Position numbers and translations under genes: made by a program. From CAVSWT01 sp963731745 (GTDB lineage: Bacteria > Bacteroidota > Ignavibacteria > Ignavibacteriales > Ignavibacteriaceae): a stretch of 64,000 nucleotides of DNA. The stretch spans positions 229,765 through 293,764 of the forward strand of contig CAVSWT010000011.1 of assembly GCA_963731745.1 (NCBI GenBank), given 5' to 3'. Of the stretch, positions 27,047 through 37,415 are shown piece after piece (the first letter of the stretch is position 1; each line of letters starts with the position of its first letter). Under the pieces are notes generated by a model. That model ran no database searches. It was not told the DNA's origin and saw only the letters and a program-made list of their open reading frames with translations.

Positions 27047-29336
27047 ATGAATACAATAATGAAATTAAGTATTATACTAATAATCATAATTACCTCTGCC
27101 TTGTCTTTTTCGCAAAATCAAAGTCTAAGCATTTACGGAAAAGTCATCGATTCACAAACCAACAAACCATTGCCATTTGCAAACATAGTTGTTCTCGGAA
27201 CTACTATAGGTACGGCAACCGATGAGCAAGGTAGTTACAAAATTTTTAATCTAGCATATAACGCGTATCAATTAAAAGCTTCTGTTGTTGGTTATAACCC
27301 GCTTGTTAAAACTGATATTATCGTACAGCCAGGCAAGCCTGCTGAAGTTAATTTTGAATTGATGGAAAATGCAGTTCAATTAGACAATATAACTGTTGTA
27401 AGTGATTTTTTCACACAAAACCCTCTTGAGGTTAATAGTGTTAAAAATTTTAGTTATGAAGAAATTAGGAGAAGCCCGGGAGGATTTGAAGATGTAATTA
27501 GAGCGCTTTCTATATTGCCGGGAGTTGCTCAAGCCGATGCCGGACGGAATGATTTAATTGTACGAGGCGGCGCTCCTTCAGAAAATTTATATTTAATTGA
27601 TGGAATTGAAGTTTCAAACATAAATCATTTCGGCGGACAAGGTGTTAGCGGCGGACCTCTAAGCTATGTAAATCTTGATTTTGTAAGAGAAACCTCATTT
27701 TCAACAGGTGGATTTTCAGCTTTATACGGAGATAAATTATCATCTGTACTTAACATAAAACTTAGAGACGGCAGGCAAGATAGAATAGGTGGTAAAGCAA
27801 CAATTTCTGCTTCACAATTTGGATTAGATCTTGAAGGTCCTGTATCAAGCACATCTAATTTTATTGTTTCAGCTAGGAGAAGTTATCTTGATTTTATTTT
27901 TAAAGCCGCCGGTTTTGCATTTGTACCAGAATATTATGATGCTCTGGTAAAGGCTGATATTAATCCGGATCCAAAAAATAATATTAGTTTTTTGTTTATC
28001 AGTGCATTTGATAACGTTAAATTCTTTAATGATACTGAAGAAAATCGATATGATAATTCACGCATCCTCGGCTCTGATCAAGTGCAGTATGTAACTGGAA
28101 TAAATTATAGACGGCTGATCGATAAAGGTTTTTTTAATATTGTTCTCAGCAGAAATTATATCAAATATAACAGCATTCAAAGTGACATACAGTTAAATCC
28201 TATTTTCTTGAATAATTCTCTTGAAGAAGAAAATTCTATTCGTGCAGGATTAGTGTATAAATTATCAGATAATTCCGAATTAAATTTAGGTGGGTTCAGC
28301 AAAATTAATTGAAGCAGATTATGATATTTTGTTCCCGACTTTTATAACCACTTTTGGCGACTCTCTTCCGGTTACTAATTTAAATTCCAAAAACTCTTAT
28401 AAAAAATTTGGAGCTTATTTAAATTACAATCGATTAATATTCCAAAAAATTAATTTTAATATCGGTATTCGTGCAGATATTTTTACCGCTCTAGAAAAAA
28501 ATGCAAGTTTAAGCCCTCGATTTTCATTGTCATATGAACTTACTAAGCTTACAAATATTAATTTCAGCACGGGCATTTATCATCAATCCCCTTCATACAT
28601 ATGGCTAGAAGCATTTGAAGAAAATAAGAAATTAAAAATGATTCAAGCTAATCAATTTGTTTTGGGGATAGATCATAAAATTTCCGCAGATGCGATTCTA
28701 AAAGTTGAAGGTTTTTACAAAAAATATTTAGACTATCCGACGAGTAAAATAAGGCCGTATTTAGTTTTAGCAAATACTGGGGCAGGCTTTGAAGGAAGTG
28801 AAAGTAATTTTTCTTCATTTGGATTGGAACCTTTAGTAAATGATGGTTTCGGTAAAGCTCGTGGTCTAGAATTTTCCATTCAAAAAAAATTATCTGACAT
28901 CCCCTATTATGGAATCTTTAGCTTTACTTACAGCAAAGCTGATTACACTTCTCTTGATGGCATTGAACGTTCCGGGAAGTATGACCAAAATTGGTTAATA
29001 AATTTAAGCGGCGGATATAAAATAAATGAATTATGGGAGGCAAGCATGAGGTTCAGGTTTGCGTCAGGTGCGCCTTATACTCCCTTCAACTCAAAAGGGA
29101 TGCAAGAAGTTGTTTACTACAATTCAAATAGACTAAAATCAGTTCACAGCTTAGATGTAAGAGTCGACAAGCGCTGGTATTTTTCAAGCTGGACTTTAAT
29201 AACATACCTAGATATTCAAAATATTTATAATAAAAAGAATTCTACATCAATTAGATGGGACTCTCGCGAACAGCGAATAGATGAAACATCATCGATAGGG
29301 ATTTTACCTTCAATTGGGATTAGTGCTGAATTTTAG
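27047..29336 (+). CDS. TonB-dependent outer-membrane receptor, frame interrupted
   Basis: A signal peptide (LSIILIIIITSALSFSQ) precedes a carboxypeptidase-regulatory-like domain (~25-105, SIYGKVIDSQTNKPLPFANI). The plug comes next (~125-235, IRALSILPGVAQADAGRND and LIVRGGAPSENLYLIDGIEV), then the beta-barrel. The first frame ends at 28312 (GGFSKIN stop), and the second continues as GSAKLIEADYDILFP to 29336. Removing one G near 28291-28294 joins them into ~763 aa. It imports an unidentified ligand across the outer membrane. Confidence 0.85.
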
Positions 29337-29365
29337 TTTATTAAAATTTAAGAAGGGAAAGAATT

Positions 29366-29671
29366 TTAACCAGCCAACTCTTTTGATTTTACCGGCTTTA
29401 TTGAATCAGAAATTAATGAACTAAACTCTTCTATCGCTTTTTTGTTAACCGAAATAATCACATGCCTTCCTACCTTTTCGCTAATTAACAAACCTGCATC
29501 GGTTAATATTTTGCAATGATGCGAAACTGTCGGCTGCGATAATGAAGATATTTTCTCTGCATCACCGCAGGAAATGCTTCCTTTTTCAGCGATTTCTTTA
29601 AGCATTTTCACTCTAGTTTTATCGGATAATGCTTTTGCAATTTTTACTATTTGATCTTCTTTTGTCATCAT
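29366..29671 (-). CDS. ArsR/SmtB-family transcriptional regulator
   Basis: 101 aa winged helix. IAKALSDKTRVKMLKEIAE and SLSQPTVSHHCKILTDAGLL form the HTH, followed by the wing (SEKVGRHVIISVNK). The classical ELCVCDL metal site is absent; one Cys is in SISCGDAEKI and one in the recognition helix HHCK, so the inducer is unclear. An 18-bp palindrome lies 21 bp upstream of its start and is a likely self-operator. It is convergent with one TonB receptor gene and upstream of another. Confidence 0.93.
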   Translation of the reverse strand: MMTKEDQIVKIAKALSDKTRVKMLKEIAEKGSISCGDAEKISSLSQPTVSHHCKILTDAGLLISEKVGRHVIISVNKKAIEEFSSLISDSIKPVKSKELAG

Positions 29672-29980
29672 ATTAACTCATCGAAACTTATCAATATATA
29701 CTTATATTGTCAATTGAATTACTTTTGATCTCACAATTCTCCTGAGGGAAAAATAGTTTTCACAACTATTATTCTATCCATTTTATTTTTTTCTTCAATA
29801 GTACTTTAACATATGCATGATTAATAAATACATAAAATATTTAATCAATAGGAAAATTAAACTGATTAATTGAGATATGAATCACCTGGTGAGATCTACC
29901 TGATTTTCAATTAAAGAATATGTTAGTTCTTCAAAATAGAAGAATAAATCTAATAACGTGGAAATTATATCGGCCTAAAA
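29672..29980. other. Intergenic region upstream of the ArsR gene
   Basis: 309 bp between two minus-strand genes. It contains the palindrome at 29692-29709 and presumably the promoter of the ArsR gene. No other gene or hairpin with a T run is evident at the end of the downstream receptor gene. Confidence 0.6.
29692..29709. promoter_or_regulatory. Perfect palindrome, candidate ArsR operator
   Basis: CAATATA, a TACT spacer and TATATTG form perfect 7-bp half-sites. The site lies 21 bp upstream of the ArsR start codon, where ArsR/SmtB family autoregulatory operators usually sit. Confidence 0.55.
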
Positions 29981-32419
29981 TTAAAAGTCTTCTTCCCCGC
30001 CGCCGCCATTTTCCGCCGGAGCCTGCTGGCCGTCCCGTTTTTCTTCGTCACTTTTATAATTATTAAAATTGACTTTTAAATTGATCATTACCATAGGAGA
30101 CTGACGTGTAAAATAATTATAGCTATAATAATTTATACCCGTTGAAGTTGATTCATATTTTGCAGTTTTAAATAAATCTCTAACCTGCAAAGTAAGTGAA
30201 ATTAATTTTTGAATTAAATCTTGTTTAACTGCAAGATCGGTACTAAAAAATCCTTCCCGTCTATCTTGCGATGATACTGTTGGACTTCTGTATCTTAAAT
30301 TTAACTGAAGCTGCGTAGACTTTGTTAATTTTATTGAATTATTAAATCTAATATTCCAATTAAAGCTTTGTTTGTTAAAGGTTTCATTATTGAGGATTCC
30401 CTCCACTCTGTAATGGTAAAGATCACCCATCAAAGTTGTATTCCAGATGGTAAATGGGTCTAAGGTAATCATGAATTCTGAACCAAGAGAATAATCTGTT
30501 CCAACATTTTCAATTGTGTTTAGTGTTATGTTCTCTCCGTAAGCTGATGAAATATGCTCAATTTTATTATGTGTAAATCTATAATAAAGCTCGTCTGAAA
30601 ATGAAACGGACCCAATAAAAGATTGAAACCCGAATTCATAAGAATCAATGAATTCCGGGTTAAGTGAAGGATTTCCGCGACGCACATTATTAGCATCCAT
30701 CCAAGTTTCAAAAGGTTCAAGTTCCCAACCACCCGGCCGATCAATTCGCCGCGTATAACTTAACATAAATTGTGATCCGCCTTCAAATTTATATGATGTA
30801 TGAAGTGTCGGGAAAAGGTCCCATCTATCTATTTTAAAATTTTGTTTATTCTTTAAATCAGTTTCTTGAAGAGTGTATTCGGTTCTTAATCCGCCTTGAA
30901 ATCCAAGAGCATCTATCTGATTGGAATACAAAGAATAAATTGCCAACTGACTTCGATTATAGTCAACAGTATTACTATAATCAGGCTGAAATTCATAATT
31001 GTTGGTGACTGTGCTGAAATTATACAATCCATTTATATCTTTTGAAAGTCTAATATCACCCTGTGAACCAGCCTCGAATTTACTGCTTTCATTTAATGGT
31101 AATGTATAATCTATTTTTCCACGCAGATGATTTGATGGCCCTGTTTCAGTAGTTTTTTTACCGTCAGTTTGAATTCCTAAAGAAGTTTCAGATGAAATAG
31201 TCAATTCATCAGAATTATTATGACTAAAAAAGAATTCACTTTGTAGTTGATGATCCTCAGTATTAAACTTTCTGGTGTAATTCAAATTCAAAGCATAAAA
31301 ATTTCCGGTACGACTTCTATCATTTTTACTTAAATAATATGTTTTGTTTTGATTGTCTTCCGTCCATTGTACATAATTTAAATTTTCATTTCTTCTTCCA
31401 TCACGAGAGCCGTATCGTGCACCAACATTCAGCAAATCTTTATCGCTAAGATTAAAATCAATTCCGCCTCTTAATCCTAAACCAATCCGTCCTCTTTCAT
31501 TATTTCCAGTTGAATTAATAAATGATGTTGTATTATTTAAATCGAATTGCTTTCTATTTAAATGTGTACCGGGATAAAATCTTCTGTTATAGTCTACGCC
31601 AAAATTATAATTTAGCTTTGATGTTTTATATTCAAACAAAAAATCACCGCCTAATTTATCATCCAAACCAGCATTGCCATTAATCACTCCGCTTAAACCA
31701 TAATTTTTGTTTTTCTTCAACTTGATATTAATTATTCCAGCGTTACCTTCTGGATCATATTTAGCGGAAGGATTGGTTATGATTTCTATAGTTTCAATTG
31801 CACTTGCAGGAATCTGTTGAAGGGCATCCTGAGCATCCATAACCGATGGACGTCCGTCAATTAAAACTGTAAAACTTGAACTGCCTCTTAAACTAACATT
31901 CCCTTCAATATCGGTTGTTATAGAGGGAACATTTTCAAGTACATCCACGGCATTACCTGAAATTGAAGTTGGAAGCTGGCTTGGGTCAATTACTTTTTTA
32001 TCTATTTGATATGAAATGGGATTGCGTGTTCCTTCCACCACAACATTATTCAAAACTACTGAAGCGGGAGAAATATAAATTTTTCCTAAATTTATTTTTG
32101 AGTTGAGGGACTTCACATTAACGTTGAAGCGTTTCTTTTCGAAACCTATAAATTGAACATCAAGAAAATACTCACCTTCTTTTATTCCGGCTAAATTAAA
32201 TTCACCTTTGCTATTACTTATTGTGCCGGTTACTTGAGAACTATCAGACGATTTATACAAAACAATATTTGAATATTCTATTGCAGCATTGTTCAAAGAA
32301 TCATGCACTTCTCCTGAAATTACTCCCCCTTCAGTTGGCATATTACCTCTCTGCTGGGGATAACTAAAATTGGCAGCAAAAATTAAAAGGAATAGAATAA
32401 ATATTAAATTAACTTTCAT
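29981..32419 (-). CDS. TonB-dependent receptor-like outer-membrane beta-barrel protein
   Basis: 812 aa. A signal peptide (LIFILFLLIFAANFSYPQ) is followed by a carboxypeptidase-regulatory-like domain (~30-125, GGVISGEVHDSLNNAAIEYS). The plug is at ~140-235 (VDVLENVPSITTDIEGNVSL and AIETIEIITNPSAKYDPEGN), and the rest is a large barrel of the OMP_b-brl_3 type. A Gly/Glu-rich tail ends the protein. Receptors of this subgroup are common in Bacteroidota, often with unknown ligands. Regulation by the neighbouring ArsR protein is possible but not shown. Confidence 0.88.
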   Translation of the reverse strand: MKVNLIFILFLLIFAANFSYPQQRGNMPTEGGVISGEVHDSLNNAAIEYSNIVLYKSSDSSQVTGTISNSKGEFNLAGIKEGEYFLDVQFIGFEKKRFNVNVKSLNSKINLGKIYISPASVVLNNVVVEGTRNPISYQIDKKVIDPSQLPTSISGNAVDVLENVPSITTDIEGNVSLRGSSSFTVLIDGRPSVMDAQDALQQIPASAIETIEIITNPSAKYDPEGNAGIINIKLKKNKNYGLSGVINGNAGLDDKLGGDFLFEYKTSKLNYNFGVDYNRRFYPGTHLNRKQFDLNNTTSFINSTGNNERGRIGLGLRGGIDFNLSDKDLLNVGARYGSRDGRRNENLNYVQWTEDNQNKTYYLSKNDRSRTGNFYALNLNYTRKFNTEDHQLQSEFFFSHNNSDELTISSETSLGIQTDGKKTTETGPSNHLRGKIDYTLPLNESSKFEAGSQGDIRLSKDINGLYNFSTVTNNYEFQPDYSNTVDYNRSQLAIYSLYSNQIDALGFQGGLRTEYTLQETDLKNKQNFKIDRWDLFPTLHTSYKFEGGSQFMLSYTRRIDRPGGWELEPFETWMDANNVRRGNPSLNPEFIDSYEFGFQSFIGSVSFSDELYYRFTHNKIEHISSAYGENITLNTIENVGTDYSLGSEFMITLDPFTIWNTTLMGDLYHYRVEGILNNETFNKQSFNWNIRFNNSIKLTKSTQLQLNLRYRSPTVSSQDRREGFFSTDLAVKQDLIQKLISLTLQVRDLFKTAKYESTSTGINYYSYNYFTRQSPMVMINLKVNFNNYKSDEEKRDGQQAPAENGGGGEEDF

Positions 32420-32737
32420 AGATAATCTTCAGAAAAATCTTAAAATAAACACCACATTAGGGTAAAACTAAAGCAATAAATATATTATATATATTTATAA
32501 AAGCAATCCGGATAGTTGCTATATTTTTAGTTTATTCTTTTTTTTGATTAAATATTAATTAGGTGTGAATTATTTAACATCGTTATACATCTAATCCAAT
32601 AAATCCAAAATAAATAATAATCTTCATTCCCTTAATTAGCAGAAAGCATAATATATATCATACTCTACCCAACGAAAAGGCTTTTACAAATCTCTATAAT
32701 AAATAATCCAAAGCATGAATACTATTTCAATTATAAA
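32420..32737. other. Intergenic region upstream of the receptor gene
   Basis: 318 bp between the receptor start and the bacterioferritin stop, both minus strand. A near-palindromic AT tract lies at 32476-32499 about 60 bp before the receptor start, and a small hairpin (AGCAA...TTGCT) at ~32501-32520. Either could be regulatory. No gene is seen. Confidence 0.5.
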
Positions 32738-33229
32738 CTAAACAGCAGGAGTATTTCCGCTTTTTATTCTTTCGATTGACTGCAACGCTAAATAGTTATC
32801 ACCGAATTTTTTTAAGTTACCTAATTCATTGTCATATTGATCAAAATGAACTTCTTCTTCTCCAACTAAACTTTCAAATAATTGTTTTGAAATTGAATCG
32901 GAATTCGCAGAACATTCATTCGCCATTTTGTTATAATCTCGTGCGCTGTCTTCTTCCATTTTGGCGGCCATTTTCAGCATCTCTTTTACATCATGAATTT
33001 TACTAACTTCAGAAGCAGCCTTCATTTCTACTTCACCTTTTAAAAATAATGCTCTTTCAGCAAGTCTTTCTATATGCATCATTTCTTGAATCGCAGTTCG
33101 TTTGAATAAGTTTGCTAATAAGTCAAAGCCCATATCGTCGCAATGAAAATGAAAATACATATATTGGTGAACGGCAAATAATTCATCTGCTATTGCTTCG
33201 TTTAACAGTTTGATACTTTTTTCGTGCAT
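32738..33229 (-). CDS. bfr: Bacterioferritin-like iron-storage protein
   Basis: 163 aa four-helix ferritin fold. Diiron ligands are seen in ADELFAVHQYMYFHFHCDDM (Glu), TAIQEMMHIERLAERALFL (ExxH) and LVGEEEVHFDQYDNELGNL (Glu, ExxH). MEEDSARDYNKMANEC adds the conserved third-helix Glu. It oxidises Fe(II) and stores it as a mineral core. The short C-terminal extension ends in PAV. Heme binding cannot be judged from sequence alone. Confidence 0.88.
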   Translation of the reverse strand: MHEKSIKLLNEAIADELFAVHQYMYFHFHCDDMGFDLLANLFKRTAIQEMMHIERLAERALFLKGEVEMKAASEVSKIHDVKEMLKMAAKMEEDSARDYNKMANECSANSDSISKQLFESLVGEEEVHFDQYDNELGNLKKFGDNYLALQSIERIKSGNTPAV

Positions 33230-33461
33230 GACTATTCTCCCTATTTTTTGAAAAGTTTAATAACCAAGATTCAACTTATGCCAAATCAATTTTTATTTAC
33301 ACACAAAGTTAATCAATCTTATACTTACTTAAAATATCACTCACTTAAATCCATCGTAATCTTAAACCATTAATCATTAAATAAATACTTGCATCACAAA
33401 TATGTAGTGATAATTATTTTTTAAATTTATTTTCGAACAGTAATTACAGTTTGAGGTTGAA

Positions 33462-33662
33462 ATGATGACATTTATTCTTTGGTTAATATTACTTTTTCTT
33501 TGCTGGCCATTAGCTTTAATTGCCCTAATTGCCTATCCAATTGTTTGGTTACTCTTGCTTCCATTCCGGTTAATTGGATTTACATTTACAACTTTATTTA
33601 AATTTCTTGAAGAACTAATTTTACTGCCTTTCAAAGTCTTTAGGAAAACCAGTAAATCATAA
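33462..33662 (+). CDS. Small hydrophobic membrane protein
   Basis: 66 aa. Two hydrophobic segments (FILWLILLFLCWPLALIALI and IVWLLLLPFRLIGFTF) are followed by a basic tail (FKVFRKTSKS), suggesting an inner-membrane protein with its C-terminus in the cytoplasm. A GAGG site lies before the ATG pair. Short proteins with the same WPL...LPFRL arrangement occur widely but have no known function. Confidence 0.6.
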   Translation: MMTFILWLILLFLCWPLALIALIAYPIVWLLLLPFRLIGFTFTTLFKFLEELILLPFKVFRKTSKS

Positions 33663-33860
33663 GCATTTATGATTAATTGAATGAAGTTTCAATTGATTGA
33701 TTAAGAACAAGGTTTCTAAAATTTGTGTAGCAAGTAATAAAACTTAATCCTAAATTATTTCTGCGGTAAATTCATTCCCACTGTTCTAATTTCATTTTAT
33801 AGTTTAAAGATAAAATTCAGGTTTGCTTATTAAAATTTTTTTTAATTATAAGGAGGCGTC

Positions 33861-34154
33861 ATGTATTTAATTCGAGAAATATTCCACACGAAACCGGGTA
33901 AAGCCAAAGAATTAGTCAATAAATTCAAACAAACGAAACCGTTTATGGAAAAATCAGGATTTAAAAAGTTTAAAATTATGACTGATATTGCAACAACATA
34001 CTGGACAGTTGTACTTGAAACTGAAGTTGAAGATCTTGGAAAATTCGCAAAGGAAATCAGAGGAGAAACAGCTCAGCCGGAAATGGAAGAAATAATGAAA
34101 GGATATATGGACTTAGTTGAAGGCGGAAAGAGAGAAATTTATTTGATAGAATAA
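33861..34154 (+). CDS. Small dimeric alpha/beta-barrel-like protein (NIPSNAP/ABM-type)
   Basis: 97 aa preceded by a perfect AAGGAGG ribosome site. The beta-alpha-beta order (YLIREIFHTKPGKAKELVNK, FKIMTDIATTYWTVVLETEV, GGKREIYLIE) resembles the dimeric alpha/beta-barrel superfamily. No catalytic residues can be assigned. It is monocistronic, with nothing informative adjacent. Confidence 0.7.
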   Translation: MYLIREIFHTKPGKAKELVNKFKQTKPFMEKSGFKKFKIMTDIATTYWTVVLETEVEDLGKFAKEIRGETAQPEMEEIMKGYMDLVEGGKREIYLIE

Positions 34155-34190
34155 ATAAATTTCCGGTAAGATAATTATGAATAACTGATA

Positions 34191-34887
34191 TTATATTTTG
34201 AAAGCCTCAAGATAATCTTGAACAAATTCATTTTTCCTTTTTAATCTATATTGCATAATCCATCTTGGATGCGGCAACGGCTATAATTTCTTTAAAGAAA
34301 TTGAATTCTGAATTTAATTCATTGAGATAATTAAAGTTTGCCCCGTTCCCTAAACAAAAACATTTTTGAATATCAATTCCAAAGTCCAATTGTTTTTCAA
34401 TGCAGTCAACAACAAACGGTTTAATTTTATTTTTAAATTTTTCGTCATCATAATAATTAAAATTCACCTCTTTCCCATTGTCGTTTTGTCTAACAAATCC
34501 AAGTGGAGATATAGCTGAAATATAAAAATCATTATAAAACTTTTTTGCACCTCCATAAACATTTATCATATCGTAAATAAATACGGAAGAAGTTTCGTGA
34601 GATGAGAATTCTTTGAATGAAATGCCGCATTCAGAGTTTAATCTTTTTGTATCGGTAAAAGGAATTCCTGTTATTCCAGCACCATGTCTACCCGGGTTTA
34701 TTCCGAAGATAATTTTTCTTTTCTTGTCATCGTTATAAAATTTTTTGTAGAATGATTGAATAGTTACTTTGATCTCTCCTGTTTCAGAATCAAAAAACGG
34801 ATTCATTACTTTTACATTTGGAGGAAGAATTGATTCATCTAAATGAAGTTTCTTATAAAAGCCTAATATTTTTTGATAGAATTTCAT
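34191..34887 (-). CDS. SMUG2-like (DUF4918) DNA glycosylase, frame interrupted near the C-terminus
   Basis: The uracil-DNA-glycosylase fold is shown by IIFGINPGRHGAGITGIPFTD (the glycosylase GINPG water-activating loop region) and by CFCLGNGANFNYLNELN. The open frame stops at 34246 after AVAASKMDYAI. The adjacent frame reads PHPRWIMQYRLKRK and continues to a stop at 34191-34193. The PHPR...MQYR segment is the second active-site motif of this family, so one extra base near 34270-34285 has displaced it. The restored protein would be ~231 aa. It would excise uracil or damaged pyrimidines from DNA. Confidence 0.75.
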
Positions 34888-34935
34888 TTCCGATTTTATC
34901 TTTTATTTAAAATATTTATGAGATTGGAAATAAAA

Positions 34936-34967
34936 AAGCTGCAAAACTAAAAATAATTTTGCAGCTT
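34936..34967 (-). terminator. Rho-independent terminator of tRNA-Leu(CAG)
   Basis: On the minus strand AAGCTGCAAAA pairs perfectly with TTTTGCAGCTT across a 10-nt loop and is followed by TTTTATTT. It lies 9 bp after the tRNA 3' end. Confidence 0.9.
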
Positions 34968-34975
34968 AAATCATG

Positions 34976-35059
34976 TGCCCGAAAGGGGACTCGAACCCCT
35001 ACCCACTTACATGGACTAGACCCTGAACCTAGCGTGTCTACCAATTCCACCATCCGGGC
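34976..35059 (-). tRNA. tRNA-Leu (anticodon CAG)
   Basis: 84-nt class II tRNA. The acceptor GCCCGGA pairs with TTCGGGC, with an A discriminator. The anticodon stem is CTAGG/TCTAG with loop TTCAGGG, giving CAG, which reads CUG. The long variable arm and the T-arm GGTTCGAGTCC are visible. CCA is not encoded. A strong terminator follows. Confidence 0.95.
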
Positions 35060-35137
35060 AATTATTTCAATTCATTCACTATCTAAAATTTCAAAAGCAA
35101 AATTAACAAAATTATTATTTAAATATTTATATCAATC

Positions 35138-37414
35138 TTACCAGCCTGTATCCCCTCTTTTGTCTTCCGGCTTAATTTCCTGTCCACCTGTATGAATTTC
35201 GCATTTACGCGGAATATTTTTAGAGTTTATGATATCTGTAATAGTAACGGGACAATATTGAGTTGCAGTTCTCGTATCACCTAATTCCATTGTTTCTTTA
35301 CAGAACTTAACTGAATCGATTCCAGAAGCAAGTTGAAAATATTCCAATGGCATCTTTGTTTTTTCATATGTTTCTGCCATAAACTTTGCCCAAATTGGTA
35401 AGGCAGCCTTGGCACCTTGGCCATACCAGTTTGTAAATTTTACTCTATGATCATCAAAACCGACCCAAACTCCGCCAACAAGTTGAGGTGTAAAACCTAT
35501 AAACCAAGCATCAGCGAAATCTTGAGTGGTTCCAGTTTTGCCTGCTGCCGGCCTGTAAAAATACCTTCGAATTCCAGCTCCGGTACCATAATCAACAACA
35601 TCTTCCATCATATCAGTAACAATAGAGGCTGTTTGAGGTGAAATAGCTTCACTATATACCGGACGAAATTCGTCAATCAGAATTCCATTTTTATCTTCAA
35701 TTTTCAAGATAGAAATTGGATCAACATGTACACCATTATTAGCCAACGTTCCGAATGCAGATGTGATTTCTAAAGGTGTGACTTCAGAAGTTCCCAAAGC
35801 GATAGAGGGAACCGGTGACAGTGAAGAATTAATTCCCATGCGTTTAGCATATTTAATAACCTGCGAAGGTGGAGCAATATCACTTGTTGTCATTCTACCG
35901 GCAACAACATTTATAGAATTTGCCATAGCATCCCGCATAGTCATATATCCGCCGTATTCACCCGTTGAATTTGAAGGTGACCATCCTTTAAAATCAAATT
36001 TTTGATTGAGCAAAGTATAAGCAGGGAAATAACCGCGATCAATTGCCGTAGTATACACAAAGGCTTTGAAAGCCGAACCGGGCTGTCTGCGAATCCCAGT
36101 TACATGATTTAATCCTCTACCAAAATTTTGGTTTTCGCCACCCACCATAGCTCTAATTTGTCCGTTTGTAGGATCGATAACAACAAAGCCAACTTGAATT
36201 GTACTTTCACCTTTTTTAATTCTATCAATAAACTCTTTGTCATTCTTTAGTTTGTTGTAAATCTGTGCTTTTTCTTCTTTAGTTGTGGCGTTTTTATAAT
36301 TGGATGAGGTTCTGATATCAACATCAATTACATTAGTTAACAAAGCTTTATTTTTTTCCCAACTCCAATTTTTATCAAATATTTTTTGATACTCAATTAA
36401 ATGTTCAGCTGCTGCTTCATTCGCAATCCGCTGCATTCGCATATCAATGGTAGTATAAATATTTAAACCATCTCGATAAAGATTATAACCATATTTATCT
36501 GACAAAGCTTCAAGCTGTTGTCGAATATATTCCATAAAATGCGGGGCAATAGATTTTGATGGAGATATATTATCCGAAGCAAGTTCTATCGGCTGCTGCT
36601 TTAATTTTGAATATGTATCTTGATCAAGATATCCCATTTGAACCATATTATACATTACTAGATTTCTGCGAGCAAAGGCATTTTCTTTTCTTTTAACAGG
36701 ATCATAAATAACATCCGATTTAAGCATAGCCACAAACAATGCTGCTTCTGAAATTGTCAGATCAGACGCATCTTTGTTAAAATAAATTCTTGATGCCGTT
36801 TCAATTCCATAAGCTCCTTTTCCAAAGTATGAAATATTAAAGTACAATTCTAGGATTTCTTTTTTTGTGTAAGTCCTTTCAATTTGAATTGCTGTTATCC
36901 ATTCACGTATTTTGCGTATTCCGGTTTGGAAAAGAGTTTCATTATGATTCTTCAAATGATATAAATTTTTTGCCAATTGCTGGGTTATAGTACTTGCACC
37001 TTCCCGGGAAAATGTCAGTAAATTTTTAACGATTGCTTTAGCAACCCTGGATAAGTCAACGCCCCAATGATGATAAAATTGCCTGTCCTCAGTAGCTATT
37101 AGTGCATTAATTAAATAGGGCGGAAGACTATCAATATTAGTCTCAATTCTATTCTGAATATAAAACTGCCCAAGAATTTCTCCGTCAATACTATAAACTT
37201 TGCTTGCTAATTGGGGTTTTGGATTTTCTAGCTGTTCAAGTGAAGGGAGTCCGCTGTAAACAAAACTTACGAACGCAAGAAATAACGCCAATAATATTCC
37301 CCAAATAATAAACCATTTTTTTTTATTATTTCCTTTTGATTTTTTAGGCGGCTTTTTACCTCTTTCAGCAAAATATTTATTGAAGTCAACATTAGAAGAT
37401 TTCTTTTTGGCCAT
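35138..37414 (-). CDS. Penicillin-binding protein 1A (bifunctional class A PBP)
   Basis: 758 aa. A basic cytoplasmic tail and one transmembrane helix (~32-54) anchor the protein. The GT51 transglycosylase domain (~75-250) has ATEDRQFYHHWGVDLSRVAK and GASTITQQLAKNLYHLK. The transpeptidase domain has SxxK in QPGSAFKAFVY (near 446), SxN in MANSINVVAG (near 500) and KTG in AGKTGTTQDFADAWF (near 626). It polymerises and cross-links peptidoglycan in the periplasm. It is followed 1 bp away on the same strand by an LpxH-type gene's stop, suggesting joint expression. Confidence 0.95.
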   Translation of the reverse strand: MAKKKSSNVDFNKYFAERGKKPPKKSKGNNKKKWFIIWGILLALFLAFVSFVYSGLPSLEQLENPKPQLASKVYSIDGEILGQFYIQNRIETNIDSLPPYLINALIATEDRQFYHHWGVDLSRVAKAIVKNLLTFSREGASTITQQLAKNLYHLKNHNETLFQTGIRKIREWITAIQIERTYTKKEILELYFNISYFGKGAYGIETASRIYFNKDASDLTISEAALFVAMLKSDVIYDPVKRKENAFARRNLVMYNMVQMGYLDQDTYSKLKQQPIELASDNISPSKSIAPHFMEYIRQQLEALSDKYGYNLYRDGLNIYTTIDMRMQRIANEAAAEHLIEYQKIFDKNWSWEKNKALLTNVIDVDIRTSSNYKNATTKEEKAQIYNKLKNDKEFIDRIKKGESTIQVGFVVIDPTNGQIRAMVGGENQNFGRGLNHVTGIRRQPGSAFKAFVYTTAIDRGYFPAYTLLNQKFDFKGWSPSNSTGEYGGYMTMRDAMANSINVVAGRMTTSDIAPPSQVIKYAKRMGINSSLSPVPSIALGTSEVTPLEITSAFGTLANNGVHVDPISILKIEDKNGILIDEFRPVYSEAISPQTASIVTDMMEDVVDYGTGAGIRRYFYRPAAGKTGTTQDFADAWFIGFTPQLVGGVWVGFDDHRVKFTNWYGQGAKAALPIWAKFMAETYEKTKMPLEYFQLASGIDSVKFCKETMELGDTRTATQYCPVTITDIINSKNIPRKCEIHTGGQEIKPEDKRGDTGW

Positions 37415-37415
37415 T

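Noticed and set aside
34959..35195. 78-codon plus-strand frame with GTRTPTHLHGLDP
   Set aside because: It is the antisense of tRNA-Leu(CAG) running into the PBP1A 3' end, the same artefact.
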